Assembly: GCA_964544765.1 (NCBI GenBank)
Contig: CAZJDM010000102.1
Span: 1 to 16,285 of the forward strand
Origin: CAZJDM01 sp964544765
GTDB taxonomy: Bacteria > Bdellovibrionota_B > Oligoflexia > CAYFLR01
Direction: 5' to 3'
DNA length: 16,285 bases
Below, piece by piece: positions 6,990 through 14,814 of the stretch. Made by a program: the position numbers and the translations under genes. The notes under the pieces are model-generated. The model was not told the origin of the DNA. It did not search any database and saw only the letters and a program-made list of their open reading frames with translations. Positions within the stretch are counted from its first letter, which is position 1, and each line of letters starts with the position of its first letter.

Positions 6990-7018
6990 ATTATACCAAA
7001 CGAATTTTGAAAAGTAAA
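6990..7018 (-). promoter_or_regulatory. Sigma70-type promoter for lipoprotein A
   Basis: On the minus strand TTTACT (7018-7013) and a consensus TATAAT (6995-6990) are spaced by 17 nt, about 55 nt upstream of the ATG at 6933. The remaining intergenic DNA up to 7133 is AT-rich with no other recognisable feature. Confidence 0.65.
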
Positions 7019-7133
7019 CAAAAAAATTAAAATTTGTATATAGCTAGATAGCAAATATCAATATAATTAGTATATTAAGAAATGTTTTTGTAGGATCGAT
7101 TGTTATTGCCACTTACTGACAACTTACATACTT

Positions 7134-8471
7134 CTATTCTATCTTATTAATTTTTATCCTTTTTTCATATATTTCTTTCAATTTATAGAGATCCTGCTGT
7201 AACTCAAAAAAACCATGCCAATGAGCATAATCTGGAGCGCCCATCATAGCGCCTTGACGAGCCCTGCGTCCTTCATGATGCCATAAGTAATAGAATATCT
7301 TTTGAAATTCATCGGTCCAGGGATTGCTTTTGAGTAATTTTTTGGCCTTTAACTCGTCCAGCATTTTTTTAGCTGGTTGATAATAGGCAACATTGTATAA
7401 TTTAACGGCTTTATCACCTTGTTTAAAATAGTTTTCAGTATGTAATTTACCATGGCAAGAAACACAGACCTGCTTCATTTTTTTTCTTCCAGCTGGCCCA
7501 TCCCCGGTGAGAGGACTCATTGCATCATTTGAATTTCTAACCTTGGATTCCTTGGCCCAGAGATTCCAATACAAACGCTCAGAAATATTATGGGTTGTAT
7601 TTAATGCACCTATTCCAACCATATGACAAACAGCACAAGTGGGTCCTCTATAATCACCTGGTTCCCAAGCATCAGGCGCACTATCCCATTTCCAGGTCAT
7701 TCCTTCAGTCTTAAAAATATGACCATGTTTACTATTTTCAAATATTTCAATATCAGGATGGTCAGGTCCTAAATGACAAGACGAACAAGCATCTGGTTTA
7801 CGAGCTTCCGCAATATCAAATTTATGCCTAGTATGGCATGTTGTACAGTTTCCAACTCCACCATCTGGATAAATATTACCCATTCCGGCATTAGGCCAAG
7901 TTTCAGCAGTGGGCCTTTTGTCCTTATCAAGAATTATTTTGGTTCCATGACATTGCATACAACCAGTTTCATTGGGAGCATTCTTGAGTTGAGGATGATT
8001 TTGCCCCTCATGAACATTTACCAAGGTATGTAGATTATCTTTAGGAATTATTTGAAGATAGGACCTATAGTGCCCACTTTGATTAAATTGCTCTAATTCG
8101 CTAACATGGCACCTTCCACAAACCTTCGGAGAAACCAATACCGAAATGTAAACATCTGTTCCAATTAATGACTCATGTTGAGTTGCTGTTAAAGAATCCT
8201 TTTCAACTCGATGGCAATCTAGGCAAGAAACACCTACATGAGCATGCCGGCTATTTTTCCAATCATTTATAATTCCAGGATTATCTTTTAAATGACATTG
8301 AACGCATTCCTTGGCAACTTTACTGATTCCTCTGTCAATCTTTATAGATTTAACCTTACTAACATCACCTATATGTTGTTTAATCTTCTTAGGCGTCCCC
8401 CAAAGACTACCATCTGTATTTACGAGTAAGACAGCAGCAAAAAAGAAGTATACATAATTAGTTCTATTCAT
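7134..8471 (-). CDS. haoA: Octaheme HAO-like cytochrome c
   Basis: A 445-residue periplasmic cytochrome of the hydroxylamine oxidoreductase (HAO) family. A signal peptide (roughly 1-24) precedes eight CxxCH sites at residues 56, 83, 118, 171, 209, 229, 279 and 336. The fourth (GCMQCHG) is where the family's catalytic heme resides. The C-terminus carries the HAO-typical WHHEGRRARQGAMMGAPDY and AHWHG. There is no C-terminal membrane anchor. Paired with a NapC/NrfH-type gene, as in Campylobacterota, such enzymes reduce nitrite or hydroxylamine toward ammonium rather than oxidise hydroxylamine. Direction depends on whether the tyrosine cross-link of oxidative HAOs is present, which needs an alignment. 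The ATG overlaps the partner's TAA by one base (TAATG). Symbol given by family and pairing; other octaheme relatives remain possible. Confidence 0.85.
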   Translation of the reverse strand: MNRTNYVYFFFAAVLLVNTDGSLWGTPKKIKQHIGDVSKVKSIKIDRGISKVAKECVQCHLKDNPGIINDWKNSRHAHVGVSCLDCHRVEKDSLTATQHESLIGTDVYISVLVSPKVCGRCHVSELEQFNQSGHYRSYLQIIPKDNLHTLVNVHEGQNHPQLKNAPNETGCMQCHGTKIILDKDKRPTAETWPNAGMGNIYPDGGVGNCTTCHTRHKFDIAEARKPDACSSCHLGPDHPDIEIFENSKHGHIFKTEGMTWKWDSAPDAWEPGDYRGPTCAVCHMVGIGALNTTHNISERLYWNLWAKESKVRNSNDAMSPLTGDGPAGRKKMKQVCVSCHGKLHTENYFKQGDKAVKLYNVAYYQPAKKMLDELKAKKLLKSNPWTDEFQKIFYYLWHHEGRRARQGAMMGAPDYAHWHGFFELQQDLYKLKEIYEKRIKINKIE

Positions 8472-9046
8472 TATTTTGCTCCATAAAATTTGGTTATTGA
8501 AAATACTAAATCCTTATGCCCCACATGGGGATGGCAAAACACACACTTTACTGAAGTACGATTTAAAAAATAAGGTTTATGGGCTACAAAAGCATTTGGA
8601 TCACTCTGAGTAGATTCTTGTAAATTACTGTGACATTTTAAACAGCCAGAATCATAAACAAAATCACCTCTTCGATCACGCTTGGCCAGCCAATTTACAT
8701 GATCTGCTCCTGTTACATGTTCCACCCAAAAATCGTAAAAACCAGTTATTGTTTTTTGAACAAAAAAATTGATCTGATTATTATGAGGAAGATGGCATTT
8801 AGTACACTCTACTTTAAAGCCTGAAGAATTCTTTCCGCCATGAACATCCTGAAAATATGATGCTGCAATTGGTTTCATGGAATGACATTGTCCACAAAAA
8901 GCAACATCAGAAGTAGACAAAATAATTTCTGATAATACGAACCAGGAAATAAAAGCAAAAATGGATAAGAAAATACTAATTAAGAATATAAAAGGATAGC
9001 CGTGATTTTTTCCTAATATGGTAAAAAAGCGCTCCTTTATTGCCAT
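8471..9046 (-). CDS. haoC: Tetraheme NapC/NrfH-type quinol dehydrogenase
   Basis: A 191-residue inner-membrane cytochrome. One N-terminal transmembrane helix (about 17-40) anchors four CxxCH heme sites at residues 51, 81, 135 and 168. The first is CGQCHSM, the CxxCHxM arrangement of NrfH, in which the Met can serve as heme ligand near the quinol site. The family (NapC/NirT/NrfH) oxidises menaquinol and passes electrons to a periplasmic multiheme reductase. Here the partner is the octaheme protein encoded immediately downstream with a one-base overlap, so the two likely form a membrane-to-periplasm electron chain. The ribosome binding site is weak (GATGG). A promoter is visible upstream. nrfH or cytochrome c nitrite reductase context is unlikely because the partner is HAO-like with eight hemes. 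Confidence 0.85.
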   Translation of the reverse strand: MAIKERFFTILGKNHGYPFIFLISIFLSIFAFISWFVLSEIILSTSDVAFCGQCHSMKPIAASYFQDVHGGKNSSGFKVECTKCHLPHNNQINFFVQKTITGFYDFWVEHVTGADHVNWLAKRDRRGDFVYDSGCLKCHSNLQESTQSDPNAFVAHKPYFLNRTSVKCVFCHPHVGHKDLVFSITKFYGAK

Positions 9047-9075
9047 AGAAATAAACCATCATTATTAGTAAATCT

Positions 9076-9104
9076 ATTGTAAAACTAAAAAATCAATAAG
9101 GCAA
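9076..9104 (-). promoter_or_regulatory. Candidate sigma70 promoter for haoCA
   Basis: On the minus strand TTGCCT (9104-9099) and TACAAT (9081-9076) are separated by 17 nt, about 30 nt before the haoC start. It lies in the 110-nt gap between the histidine kinase and haoC. The cytochrome genes could therefore be transcribed independently of the kinase. Confidence 0.5.
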
Positions 9105-9156
9105 TCTAATATGTGAATTATTAAATTATTTATTATTTTGATTATGTGATGTGAGT

Positions 9157-10869
9157 TTAAGCGCCCATAGTCCTTAAACTACGAAAAGCCTCATAAACAT
9201 CATCTGCTGTAAAGGGTTTATTTAATTTGATATCAGCATTACTAAAACGTTGTTCCTTTACACTACCTGTTATAGCAATAAAATAAGTTTTTTCGGCAAT
9301 GTTACGGCCCTTTTTTATTAGCTCTGTTCCACCCATGTTAGGCATTTTAAGATCAGTTAGAACATATTCGAATTGTTCTTTTTTTAACATTTCAAGTGCA
9401 ACTTTACCATCTTCGGCAGACTTGGTTGTAAGTCCAAGTTCTCCAAGATAATTAGACAAAACGTCTCTGATATATTGCTCATCATCAACTATTAAACAAC
9501 GGCCAACCAAAGGTTGTTTAGCAATTTGCTTTTTCTTGGTAATTTTCTGAAAAGATGTCAAAGGTAACTCAATCGTAAATGTTGTCCCTTTGCCATATTC
9601 AGATTCAAAAGAAATTAACCCTTCCATACTTTGGATAATTGAATGTGAAATGCCTAAACCAAGACCAGTTCCTCTACCTACCGGTTTAGTAGTAAAAAAG
9701 GTATCAAAAATCCGTTGTTTATTTTCTGGTTTAATTCCCATCCCCGTATCGATAACCATTACAACTAATTTATTTCCTTTATTCATTGTTCTGATGATAA
9801 TTTGCCCATCGCTTTTAATGGCATCACGTGCATTAGTCAGTAGGTTAATTAATACTTGCTGGAACTTTCCACCATCGCCCGCTACAAACATACGCTCAGC
9901 TTCTAACTGAACATCAATATTTATATTTTGTTTCTTATAAATTACTTCTATTAATTGAAGTGAATCCTGAATTACTTTATGAGTATTTATACTTTCAGTA
10001 TTATGTTCACTCGCGTAGGCATATTTGCGAAGACCTTTCACTATATTGGAAATCCGACTAACAGAATTCTTTATCCCTTGAGAATACTTGGGATTAAAAT
10101 CGTAATTACGTTCTAAAATAGAAAAAAATCCCTGAATAACAGTTAAGGGATTGTTAATTTCATGACCAATGCCTGCCGCTAACTCACCAATTGAAGCCAA
10201 ACGAGAAGATATTGCTACCTGGGCCTGTAATTCTTGTCGTTTTTGGGTACTGGTGATGATATATTTGGTAACAACGATTCCTGTCCCAATGGATAGTAAA
10301 ATGCATACAATAATTGCCAATCCCAAAATAATTCTACCTGATTGCAAAATCTTCGATGAACCCTGTCTAAATTCTAAAGCTTTGGCACTAGCAAAAGTAA
10401 CTAAAGCACTACATTCTTTTAATAACATCTCAACGTAACGAGCACCCTGTTGTTGAGTAATGCTTCTTGCCTGATCATAATTATTTTGATCAAGATGCTC
10501 AACAACCTTATTACGAATGCTTTGCCAGTTGATAAACTTACTTTTCAAGTTGAATATATCTTGCTTATTTCCTAAATATCTATCTAATAATATTTCAAAA
10601 TCCTCTATAACATCATTCTCAATAGCTTGAATTTTACTTAGAATACCTTTTCTCTGCGATTTATCGACTAATGTAACATCTTTCATGTCACGATGCATAG
10701 CTACAATATCCAATTTGATATCTTTTACCACATTACTTACAACAAAAGGATGATCATGCAATTCATAAACATTCTGAGAGATACGTTGTAATTGATATAA
10801 AGAAAATCCACCAATGATGACTATTAAAAAAGTTAAGACCGTAAAACCGATAATTAATTTTGATTTCAT
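9157..10869 (-). CDS. Membrane hybrid sensor histidine kinase
   Basis: A 570-residue hybrid kinase. Transmembrane helices at ~4-23 and ~179-201 enclose a periplasmic helical domain resembling the four-helix-bundle sensor of chemoreceptors (4HB_MCP). The dimerisation domain carries the H-box GELAAGIGHEINNPL with phospho-accepting His236. The ATPase domain shows the N-box (INLLTNARDA, 341-350), G1 (DTGMGI, 374-379), F-box (IFDTFFTTKP) and G2 (GTGLGL, 400-405). A C-terminal receiver domain (457-566) has the acidic pair D462/D463, phospho-Asp506 (LTDLKMP), Thr534 and Lys551. No output or DNA-binding domain is present, so it should act through a phosphotransfer protein or a separate regulator not seen here. 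It lies 110 nt upstream of haoCA on the same strand. A redox or nitrogen-oxide signal is possible but only inferred from that position. Confidence 0.9.
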   Translation of the reverse strand: MKSKLIIGFTVLTFLIVIIGGFSLYQLQRISQNVYELHDHPFVVSNVVKDIKLDIVAMHRDMKDVTLVDKSQRKGILSKIQAIENDVIEDFEILLDRYLGNKQDIFNLKSKFINWQSIRNKVVEHLDQNNYDQARSITQQQGARYVEMLLKECSALVTFASAKALEFRQGSSKILQSGRIILGLAIIVCILLSIGTGIVVTKYIITSTQKRQELQAQVAISSRLASIGELAAGIGHEINNPLTVIQGFFSILERNYDFNPKYSQGIKNSVSRISNIVKGLRKYAYASEHNTESINTHKVIQDSLQLIEVIYKKQNINIDVQLEAERMFVAGDGGKFQQVLINLLTNARDAIKSDGQIIIRTMNKGNKLVVMVIDTGMGIKPENKQRIFDTFFTTKPVGRGTGLGLGISHSIIQSMEGLISFESEYGKGTTFTIELPLTSFQKITKKKQIAKQPLVGRCLIVDDEQYIRDVLSNYLGELGLTTKSAEDGKVALEMLKKEQFEYVLTDLKMPNMGGTELIKKGRNIAEKTYFIAITGSVKEQRFSNADIKLNKPFTADDVYEAFRSLRTMGA

Positions 10870-11082
10870 ATTAAACTCGTTTGAACTCTATAATCCCCTT
10901 AGATAATTTATATAATCAGCCATATCATATTCCGAATATTTACAATTATATAACTACAATTAGATGTTTAAATTTATTGTTTATGTATTCCAAGTTATTA
11001 ATTATGCTTAAGTATTTGAAAGAATGATCAAAACTAATCTTCATGAAAATCCATACCACAATTAAATATATAATAAAAGCTT
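10870..11082. other. AT-rich intergenic region
   Basis: The gap between the kinase and the nicotinamidase-like gene. At its upper end, AATAAAAGCTTTTATT (11072-11087) is a 16-bp AT palindrome that contains the TAA of the nicotinamidase-like gene. It is not GC-rich enough for a convincing terminator. All three minus-strand frames were examined for the missing nicotinamidase C-terminus (TDYCV-like motif) and none was found. Confidence 0.6.
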
Positions 11083-11436
11083 TTATTTTACTCCTTTAAT
11101 ACCTTTGGCTACAAAATACTCATATTCCGACCTATCAGGTAATACATCTAATAATTCAGCTCCTTTTGTTCCTTTAACACAATGTTTGTTCCATCGAATA
11201 TCCATATCTTTTCCGGATGGAGCGGGGCTGAATTGCGGATGTTCCTCATCAGCATGATAAAGAGCATCTTCAAGATGGTCCTCTGCCGATGCAAGTTTAT
11301 ATTTTCCAAAAGGAAGCATAGCCAATAATTCAGGTACTATATTCTCAGCATCTGGAACAGGTAATTCATCTGGGCAAATATATGTAAAACCTTTTAATGA
11401 ATCCACAAATAGAACTGCCGTTGTTTCTATTTTCAT
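11083..11436 (-). CDS. Nicotinamidase-like protein lacking C-terminal half
   Basis: A 117-residue open frame matching the N-terminal part of nicotinamidase/isochorismatase-fold hydrolases. Family residues in order are the catalytic-type Asp12 in LFVDSLKGF, LPVPDAENIVP, a metal-site-like Asp53/His54 and His61, NKHCVKGTKGAELL (83-96), and the catalytic-type Lys111 in FVAKGIK. The frame then stops, whereas family members run to about 180-210 residues and place the catalytic Cys near residue 135-160 in a TDYCV-type motif. That part is absent here and downstream. The start is well supported (AAGGAG 8 nt before the ATG), so the gene may still be translated, but hydrolase activity is not expected. 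It is probably a recently truncated gene; a non-catalytic role cannot be excluded. Confidence 0.75.
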   Translation of the reverse strand: MKIETTAVLFVDSLKGFTYICPDELPVPDAENIVPELLAMLPFGKYKLASAEDHLEDALYHADEEHPQFSPAPSGKDMDIRWNKHCVKGTKGAELLDVLPDRSEYEYFVAKGIKGVK

Positions 11437-11496
11437 GAGGTCATCTCCTTATATCTATCCTTATCATCCGATATCATTCATTAACTTAAATTATCC

Positions 11497-12435
11497 TTAA
11501 TTATCCTTAACATTTAATGTCTTTAAAAATGGTATACTAGTTGTACGAATAACCTGTTCACCATGACATTCATCTAATGCACATCGTTTGGGAACTTTAC
11601 AATTCTTGTCAGGAGAATCAATATAATCGTCCTCTCCTAATACCAATACACCCTCCACTACCTCAGTATCAGCATTAAATACTGGTGATCCTGAGTTACC
11701 GCCAAAAGCATCTAACGTTGCCATAAAGTATAGGTAATGATTATTGTTTCGCACTTGAGCCTGAGCAGCAATTTTAAGGGGTAATCCACTAGGATGACCA
11801 ATTATTACCAATTTTTGATGATCATCAATTTTACCATGTAACCTAACTTGAAGCGGCTCTCGATCGTCGACCGAACGATCCAATAAAACTACCGCATAAT
11901 CATTTTCAAAATATTCATTAATAGGATCAAAATCATGTTTCAATATCTCACTACAACCATAAACCTGTGATTCATTCACCTGAACATTCTCTTGATCCGA
12001 GTGCTGTACCTTAAAGTCAAAGACCCAACTAAATTGCTGACAATCAAAATCATGACGCATACAGTGCCCCGCTGTAATCAAAATATTAGGAGCAACTAAA
12101 AAACCTGTACAACTAGCAGCAATTCTTTGCTGGACAAATCGTTCATCTGAACAAACGTTAAACCGATCAACTAAATTACTACCTAAAATATTAACGACAC
12201 CATCCTCTGAAGGCAAACTCATATTGAGTATTTTGGCCGCTACTGATCGAGACAGTTCAATATAACGATTATTAGTCGATTCAAATACATCTACTCGATT
12301 ATCATCACCATAAATAACGCGAATGTTATCTTCAGCTCTATCATCATCCTCATGCCCTATAATTTCAGATGAATACAAATTAAGTATAAGTAGTATAAGT
12401 TGTAATAGTAAGGGTATTGGCCTTAAAAACATCAT
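11497..12435 (-). CDS. Secreted trypsin-like (S1/V8-type) serine protease
   Basis: A 312-residue protease of the chymotrypsin fold. The N-terminus (1-23) is a hydrophobic export signal. After a ~60-residue acidic propeptide-like stretch come the triad motifs: LITAGHC with His124, ENDYAVVLLDR with Asp179, and GGNSGSPVF with Ser248 and the oxyanion Gly. The first motif's Cys pair (Cys109/Cys125) is positioned like the conserved 'His-loop' disulfide. Further cysteines (132, 161, 279, 285, 290) suggest additional disulfides in an oxidising compartment. The layout resembles glutamyl-endopeptidase/V8-like bacterial enzymes; specificity is not deducible. AAGGAG lies 7 nt before the first of two adjacent ATGs. 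It is flanked by unrelated genes and likely monocistronic, with promoter-like boxes upstream. Confidence 0.9.
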   Translation of the reverse strand: MMFLRPIPLLLQLILLILNLYSSEIIGHEDDDRAEDNIRVIYGDDNRVDVFESTNNRYIELSRSVAAKILNMSLPSEDGVVNILGSNLVDRFNVCSDERFVQQRIAASCTGFLVAPNILITAGHCMRHDFDCQQFSWVFDFKVQHSDQENVQVNESQVYGCSEILKHDFDPINEYFENDYAVVLLDRSVDDREPLQVRLHGKIDDHQKLVIIGHPSGLPLKIAAQAQVRNNNHYLYFMATLDAFGGNSGSPVFNADTEVVEGVLVLGEDDYIDSPDKNCKVPKRCALDECHGEQVIRTTSIPFLKTLNVKDN

Positions 12436-12489
12436 GACATCACTCCTTGATGAAAATGAAAAAAAAGATAGGAATATTAGTGATTTTGT

Positions 12490-12514
12490 ATTATATCCAT
12501 TCGAGTGTTGTCAA
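12490..12514 (-). promoter_or_regulatory. Promoter-like boxes upstream of serine protease
   Basis: The minus strand carries a consensus TTGACA (12514-12509) and a consensus TATAAT (12495-12490), but only 13 nt apart. That is shorter than the usual 16-18 nt for a sigma70 promoter. The -10 box may work with another -35, or the promoter may be activator-dependent. The rest of the 157-nt gap shows only a TTCGAA palindrome near 12533. Confidence 0.35.
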
Positions 12515-12592
12515 GCTGACTTATAGATATAATTCGAATGATGGGTTGAAATCATTTAATAGATTTAGTCATTAAGAGCGTTTGGCCAATAA

Positions 12593-14062
12593 TCAAGCAT
12601 TGTCAGGTAATCTGTTTGATAAATATCGCAAGCGATAATTAGACAACACATTTACTACATATATAATAAAAAGTCCCAAACATGTACCCAGAATTCCGAT
12701 ATAAAGATCATCGACATTCTGCCAAAACCCTTGATGTTCTGTATTGCGCCAGTAAGTAGTAAAAATTACCCCTAGTATTGACATAAATACAAACTGCCAA
12801 TCACTTATTTTATTGGGCCAACAATATCCGATCATGACTGGTAATAAAAGACAAGCGGCAGAATAGCTACCTAGGGTTTTCCAAACCATACGAATATTTC
12901 CCTCAAACATATTAGCTAATAAAATGGCTAACACACCAACTACAACCACTCCTAGGTGTTGTAATCTCACCTTACCACGCCACTTTTTAGGTACTAAATC
13001 GTAAGATATTGTAGTACCGGCCGTAAACAAGTAGGAGTCAAGCGTAGATAAAATTGTCGCTAAAATTCCAGCTAGAAAAAACCCTCGTAACCCATTTGGC
13101 AAAAGCTGCATAGAATAGAGCATATAGGCTTGATTAGATGCCGCCTTGGGAATAACGGCCGCTGCATACATACCTCCAGCGGTAGTACAAATATCAAAAA
13201 AGAGCCAAATTACGGTAGATAGTAATATACCACGCCTTGCTACTTTGGTGCTGGAAGCAGCAAAACATCGTTGATAAAAATTAGGGTCAACAAGAGTTGA
13301 TAACGCAATGAAGCCCCAGACCATGGTGGTTAAAATTCCTTGACCTCCAGTGAAAGAGAAATGAGCAGAGGGTAATTTAGTTTGTAGAAAATCCATTCCA
13401 CCAAAGGTTGTCATGGAAAAAATAAAAACCAGTATGACTCCGGAACACATGACAAAAAATTGTACCAAATCAGAAAACACTACCGCCCTAAAGCCTCCGT
13501 AGAAAGAATAGGCCACCGCTAAAGAAACCCCTAAGGCAATCATTACCCACAACTCTCCTCCCCAGAGTAGCTGCAAGAACAATCCCAGACTGATAGCATA
13601 AGCAATTGGCAATACATTAAAAAAAGTAAATACCGCGCTAAGCTTAGCGGCTTTAGGCCCAAACATCTTGCCTACCAATTCCGGCAAGGTAACGGCACCA
13701 TCTTTTCGACATCGACCAACGATCCACAAGGCAAAAATAATATAAGTTACATACCAAAAAATTCCTTGGGTAAGGAAATTATAAATTCCTTTTTCAAAGG
13801 CGATTTGAGTAACTCCGAATATTCCGCCGTACCAGGTGGCTACCAATGTTCCAATAAACATGGGTAAGGTTAAAGTTCGTCCCATCAATAGAGTATCTAA
13901 GAAAGAAGTTTTCTGATCGGTTATTCGCTGTTTGGACCTCAGTTTGTTTCCATAAACCACAGCTCCAATGGTGATTACAAAGACTATAGTAAAAACAATC
14001 CAGTCTTCATTAGTTAACATTGACGTTACATTTAAGTTTGATTTAAAGGATGATAAGTTCAT
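12593..14062 (-). CDS. thiV: Sodium:solute symporter, probable thiamin(-precursor) transporter
   Basis: A 489-residue polytopic membrane protein of the SSS family, with about 12-13 hydrophobic helices from residue 22 to 470. Family signatures visible are YGGFRAVVFSDLVQFFVM (188-205) and ILSTLDSYLFTAGTT (337-351), the region that forms the second sodium site in this fold. A TPP riboswitch directly upstream ends at the ribosome binding site. This implies import of thiamin or a precursor such as HMP, repressed when thiamin pyrophosphate is plentiful. SSS transporters under TPP riboswitches have been named ThiV, including the SAR11 protein proposed to import HMP. The substrate is inferred from the riboswitch, not from the protein. 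The first ATG is chosen because GGAGG lies 6 nt upstream. No thiamin biosynthesis gene is in the window. Confidence 0.85.
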   Translation of the reverse strand: MNLSSFKSNLNVTSMLTNEDWIVFTIVFVITIGAVVYGNKLRSKQRITDQKTSFLDTLLMGRTLTLPMFIGTLVATWYGGIFGVTQIAFEKGIYNFLTQGIFWYVTYIIFALWIVGRCRKDGAVTLPELVGKMFGPKAAKLSAVFTFFNVLPIAYAISLGLFLQLLWGGELWVMIALGVSLAVAYSFYGGFRAVVFSDLVQFFVMCSGVILVFIFSMTTFGGMDFLQTKLPSAHFSFTGGQGILTTMVWGFIALSTLVDPNFYQRCFAASSTKVARRGILLSTVIWLFFDICTTAGGMYAAAVIPKAASNQAYMLYSMQLLPNGLRGFFLAGILATILSTLDSYLFTAGTTISYDLVPKKWRGKVRLQHLGVVVVGVLAILLANMFEGNIRMVWKTLGSYSAACLLLPVMIGYCWPNKISDWQFVFMSILGVIFTTYWRNTEHQGFWQNVDDLYIGILGTCLGLFIIYVVNVLSNYRLRYLSNRLPDNA

Positions 14063-14070
14063 AAAAGACC

Positions 14071-14145
14071 TCCCTACGCTGGCATTACCCAGATCAGGTT
14101 TAACGAGTTTGCTCTCAGCCCAAGCTTTGCTTGAACACCCCGGAT
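14071..14145 (-). promoter_or_regulatory. TPP riboswitch (THI element)
   Basis: Read on the minus strand, the conserved aptamer parts appear in order: GGGGTG (14141-14136), a P3 stem CAAGC/GCTTG, CTGAGA (14118-14113), ACCTGATCTGGGTAATGCC and then AGCGTAGGGA (14099-14071). The CTGG/CCAG helix of the sensor arm is intact. The Shine-Dalgarno GGAGG (14073-14069) overlaps the 3' end of the aptamer, only 6 nt before the transporter start. There is no terminator stem between them. This predicts control of translation initiation by direct sequestration on TPP binding. Confidence 0.95.
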
Positions 14146-14225
14146 TGATTAATTAACCTTATAAATCTTTAGCAAACAAAAACACACTAAGCAAGTATTT
14201 TTATAAATATTTAAATAGATTAAAT

Positions 14226-14680
14226 ATTGGTCTACAGGAAAATGACATAATTATTAAAGCTAATCAGATTGTAATAATTCATTAGAAGATTTAGATTACT
14301 TTAAAACAACGGTTAAACGTGGAGATGAGGCAACTTTACTGGTTATTCGAGATGGTCAAAATGTCGAGTTAAATCTTTTAAATTATTTCTACATCCCGAG
14401 ATGATTGATTTTGAAAGAGAGGTAGTGGTCTCATTTAATAATCAAATTGTATACCAACAAAAAGTATTACCCAGAGCCAAATTTTTACTTGACCAATACC
14501 TGTCAACATGCGATCGTAAACGGCTTTATCTTAATGAGATCATAATAACCATTCCAGTACAATAAGACCCCTCTGAAAAAGTATCTGTTTATAGAGAATC
14601 TGATGGAGAATGGTCAACGGTTAAAATAGATAAATATGGTTATTATTTGGCTGATATTAAGATATTTTCCTTGGTACCTT
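14226..14680 (+). pseudogene. Frameshifted PDZ-domain protein remnant
   Basis: Three consecutive plus-strand frames join into one protein-like reading. First comes IGLQENDIIIKANQIVI from 14226, the typical carboxylate-loop and second strand of a PDZ domain. A frame change near 14280 leads to LEDLDYFKTTVKRGDEATLL and VIRDGQNVELNL, the remainder of a PDZ domain. After another shift near 14395 comes ~50 codons beginning MIDFEREVVVSFNNQIVYQQ and ending at a stop near 14565. An in-frame extension to about 14680 reads like protein up to GYYLADIKIF. The missing N-terminus and at least two frameshifts show decay. PDZ domains accompany proteases and hydrolases, but the parent protein is not identifiable. 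It is the only sizeable plus-strand coding relic in the right half. Confidence 0.55.
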
Positions 14681-14762
14681 CCATTGCAACAATTTGGCAA
14701 AACTTACACATTTTCCCTTTTTGAATAGCGCTATAAAGATTGTTATGGGTCTGATTAGGCAT
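14643..14762 (-). CDS. Short ORF (39 aa) with strong RBS, possible mobile-element end
   Basis: An ATG at 14760-14762 with GGAGG 6 nt upstream opens a 39-residue frame beginning MPNQTHNNLYSAIQKGK and containing a CKFC pair. The last ~11 codons run into DNA that, on the other strand, belongs to the PDZ-type relic. The original protein therefore probably continued elsewhere and was cut at that junction, near 14675. The N-terminal Cys pair and position suggest the start of an insertion-sequence transposase, but no family can be named. A standalone small protein is an alternative. Confidence 0.35.
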   Translation of the reverse strand: MPNQTHNNLYSAIQKGKMCKFCQIVAMEGTKENILISAK

Positions 14763-14770
14763 ATTAAACC

Positions 14771-14814
14771 TCCGTGTTGTTAGCGTTTGTGACAGCTTAT
14801 AATTTTAACACGGA
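14771..14814 (-). promoter_or_regulatory. Leader hairpin overlapping a Shine-Dalgarno
   Basis: On the minus strand TCCGTGTT (14814-14807) pairs perfectly with AACACGGA (14778-14771) across a 28-nt loop. The 3' arm includes the first three bases of the GGAGG that serves the short ORF starting at 14762. Folding would hide the ribosome binding site, as in insertion sequences that block translation from read-through transcripts, or in RNA thermosensors. Confidence 0.45.

Noticed and set aside
7095..7133. Terminator after the octaheme cytochrome gene
   Set aside because: TTGTCA/TGGCAA gives a weak six-pair stem with one wobble, and no T-run follows.
9590..9910. Plus-strand frame inside the histidine kinase gene
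   Set aside because: It is antisense to well-defined HATPase motifs and has no independent support.
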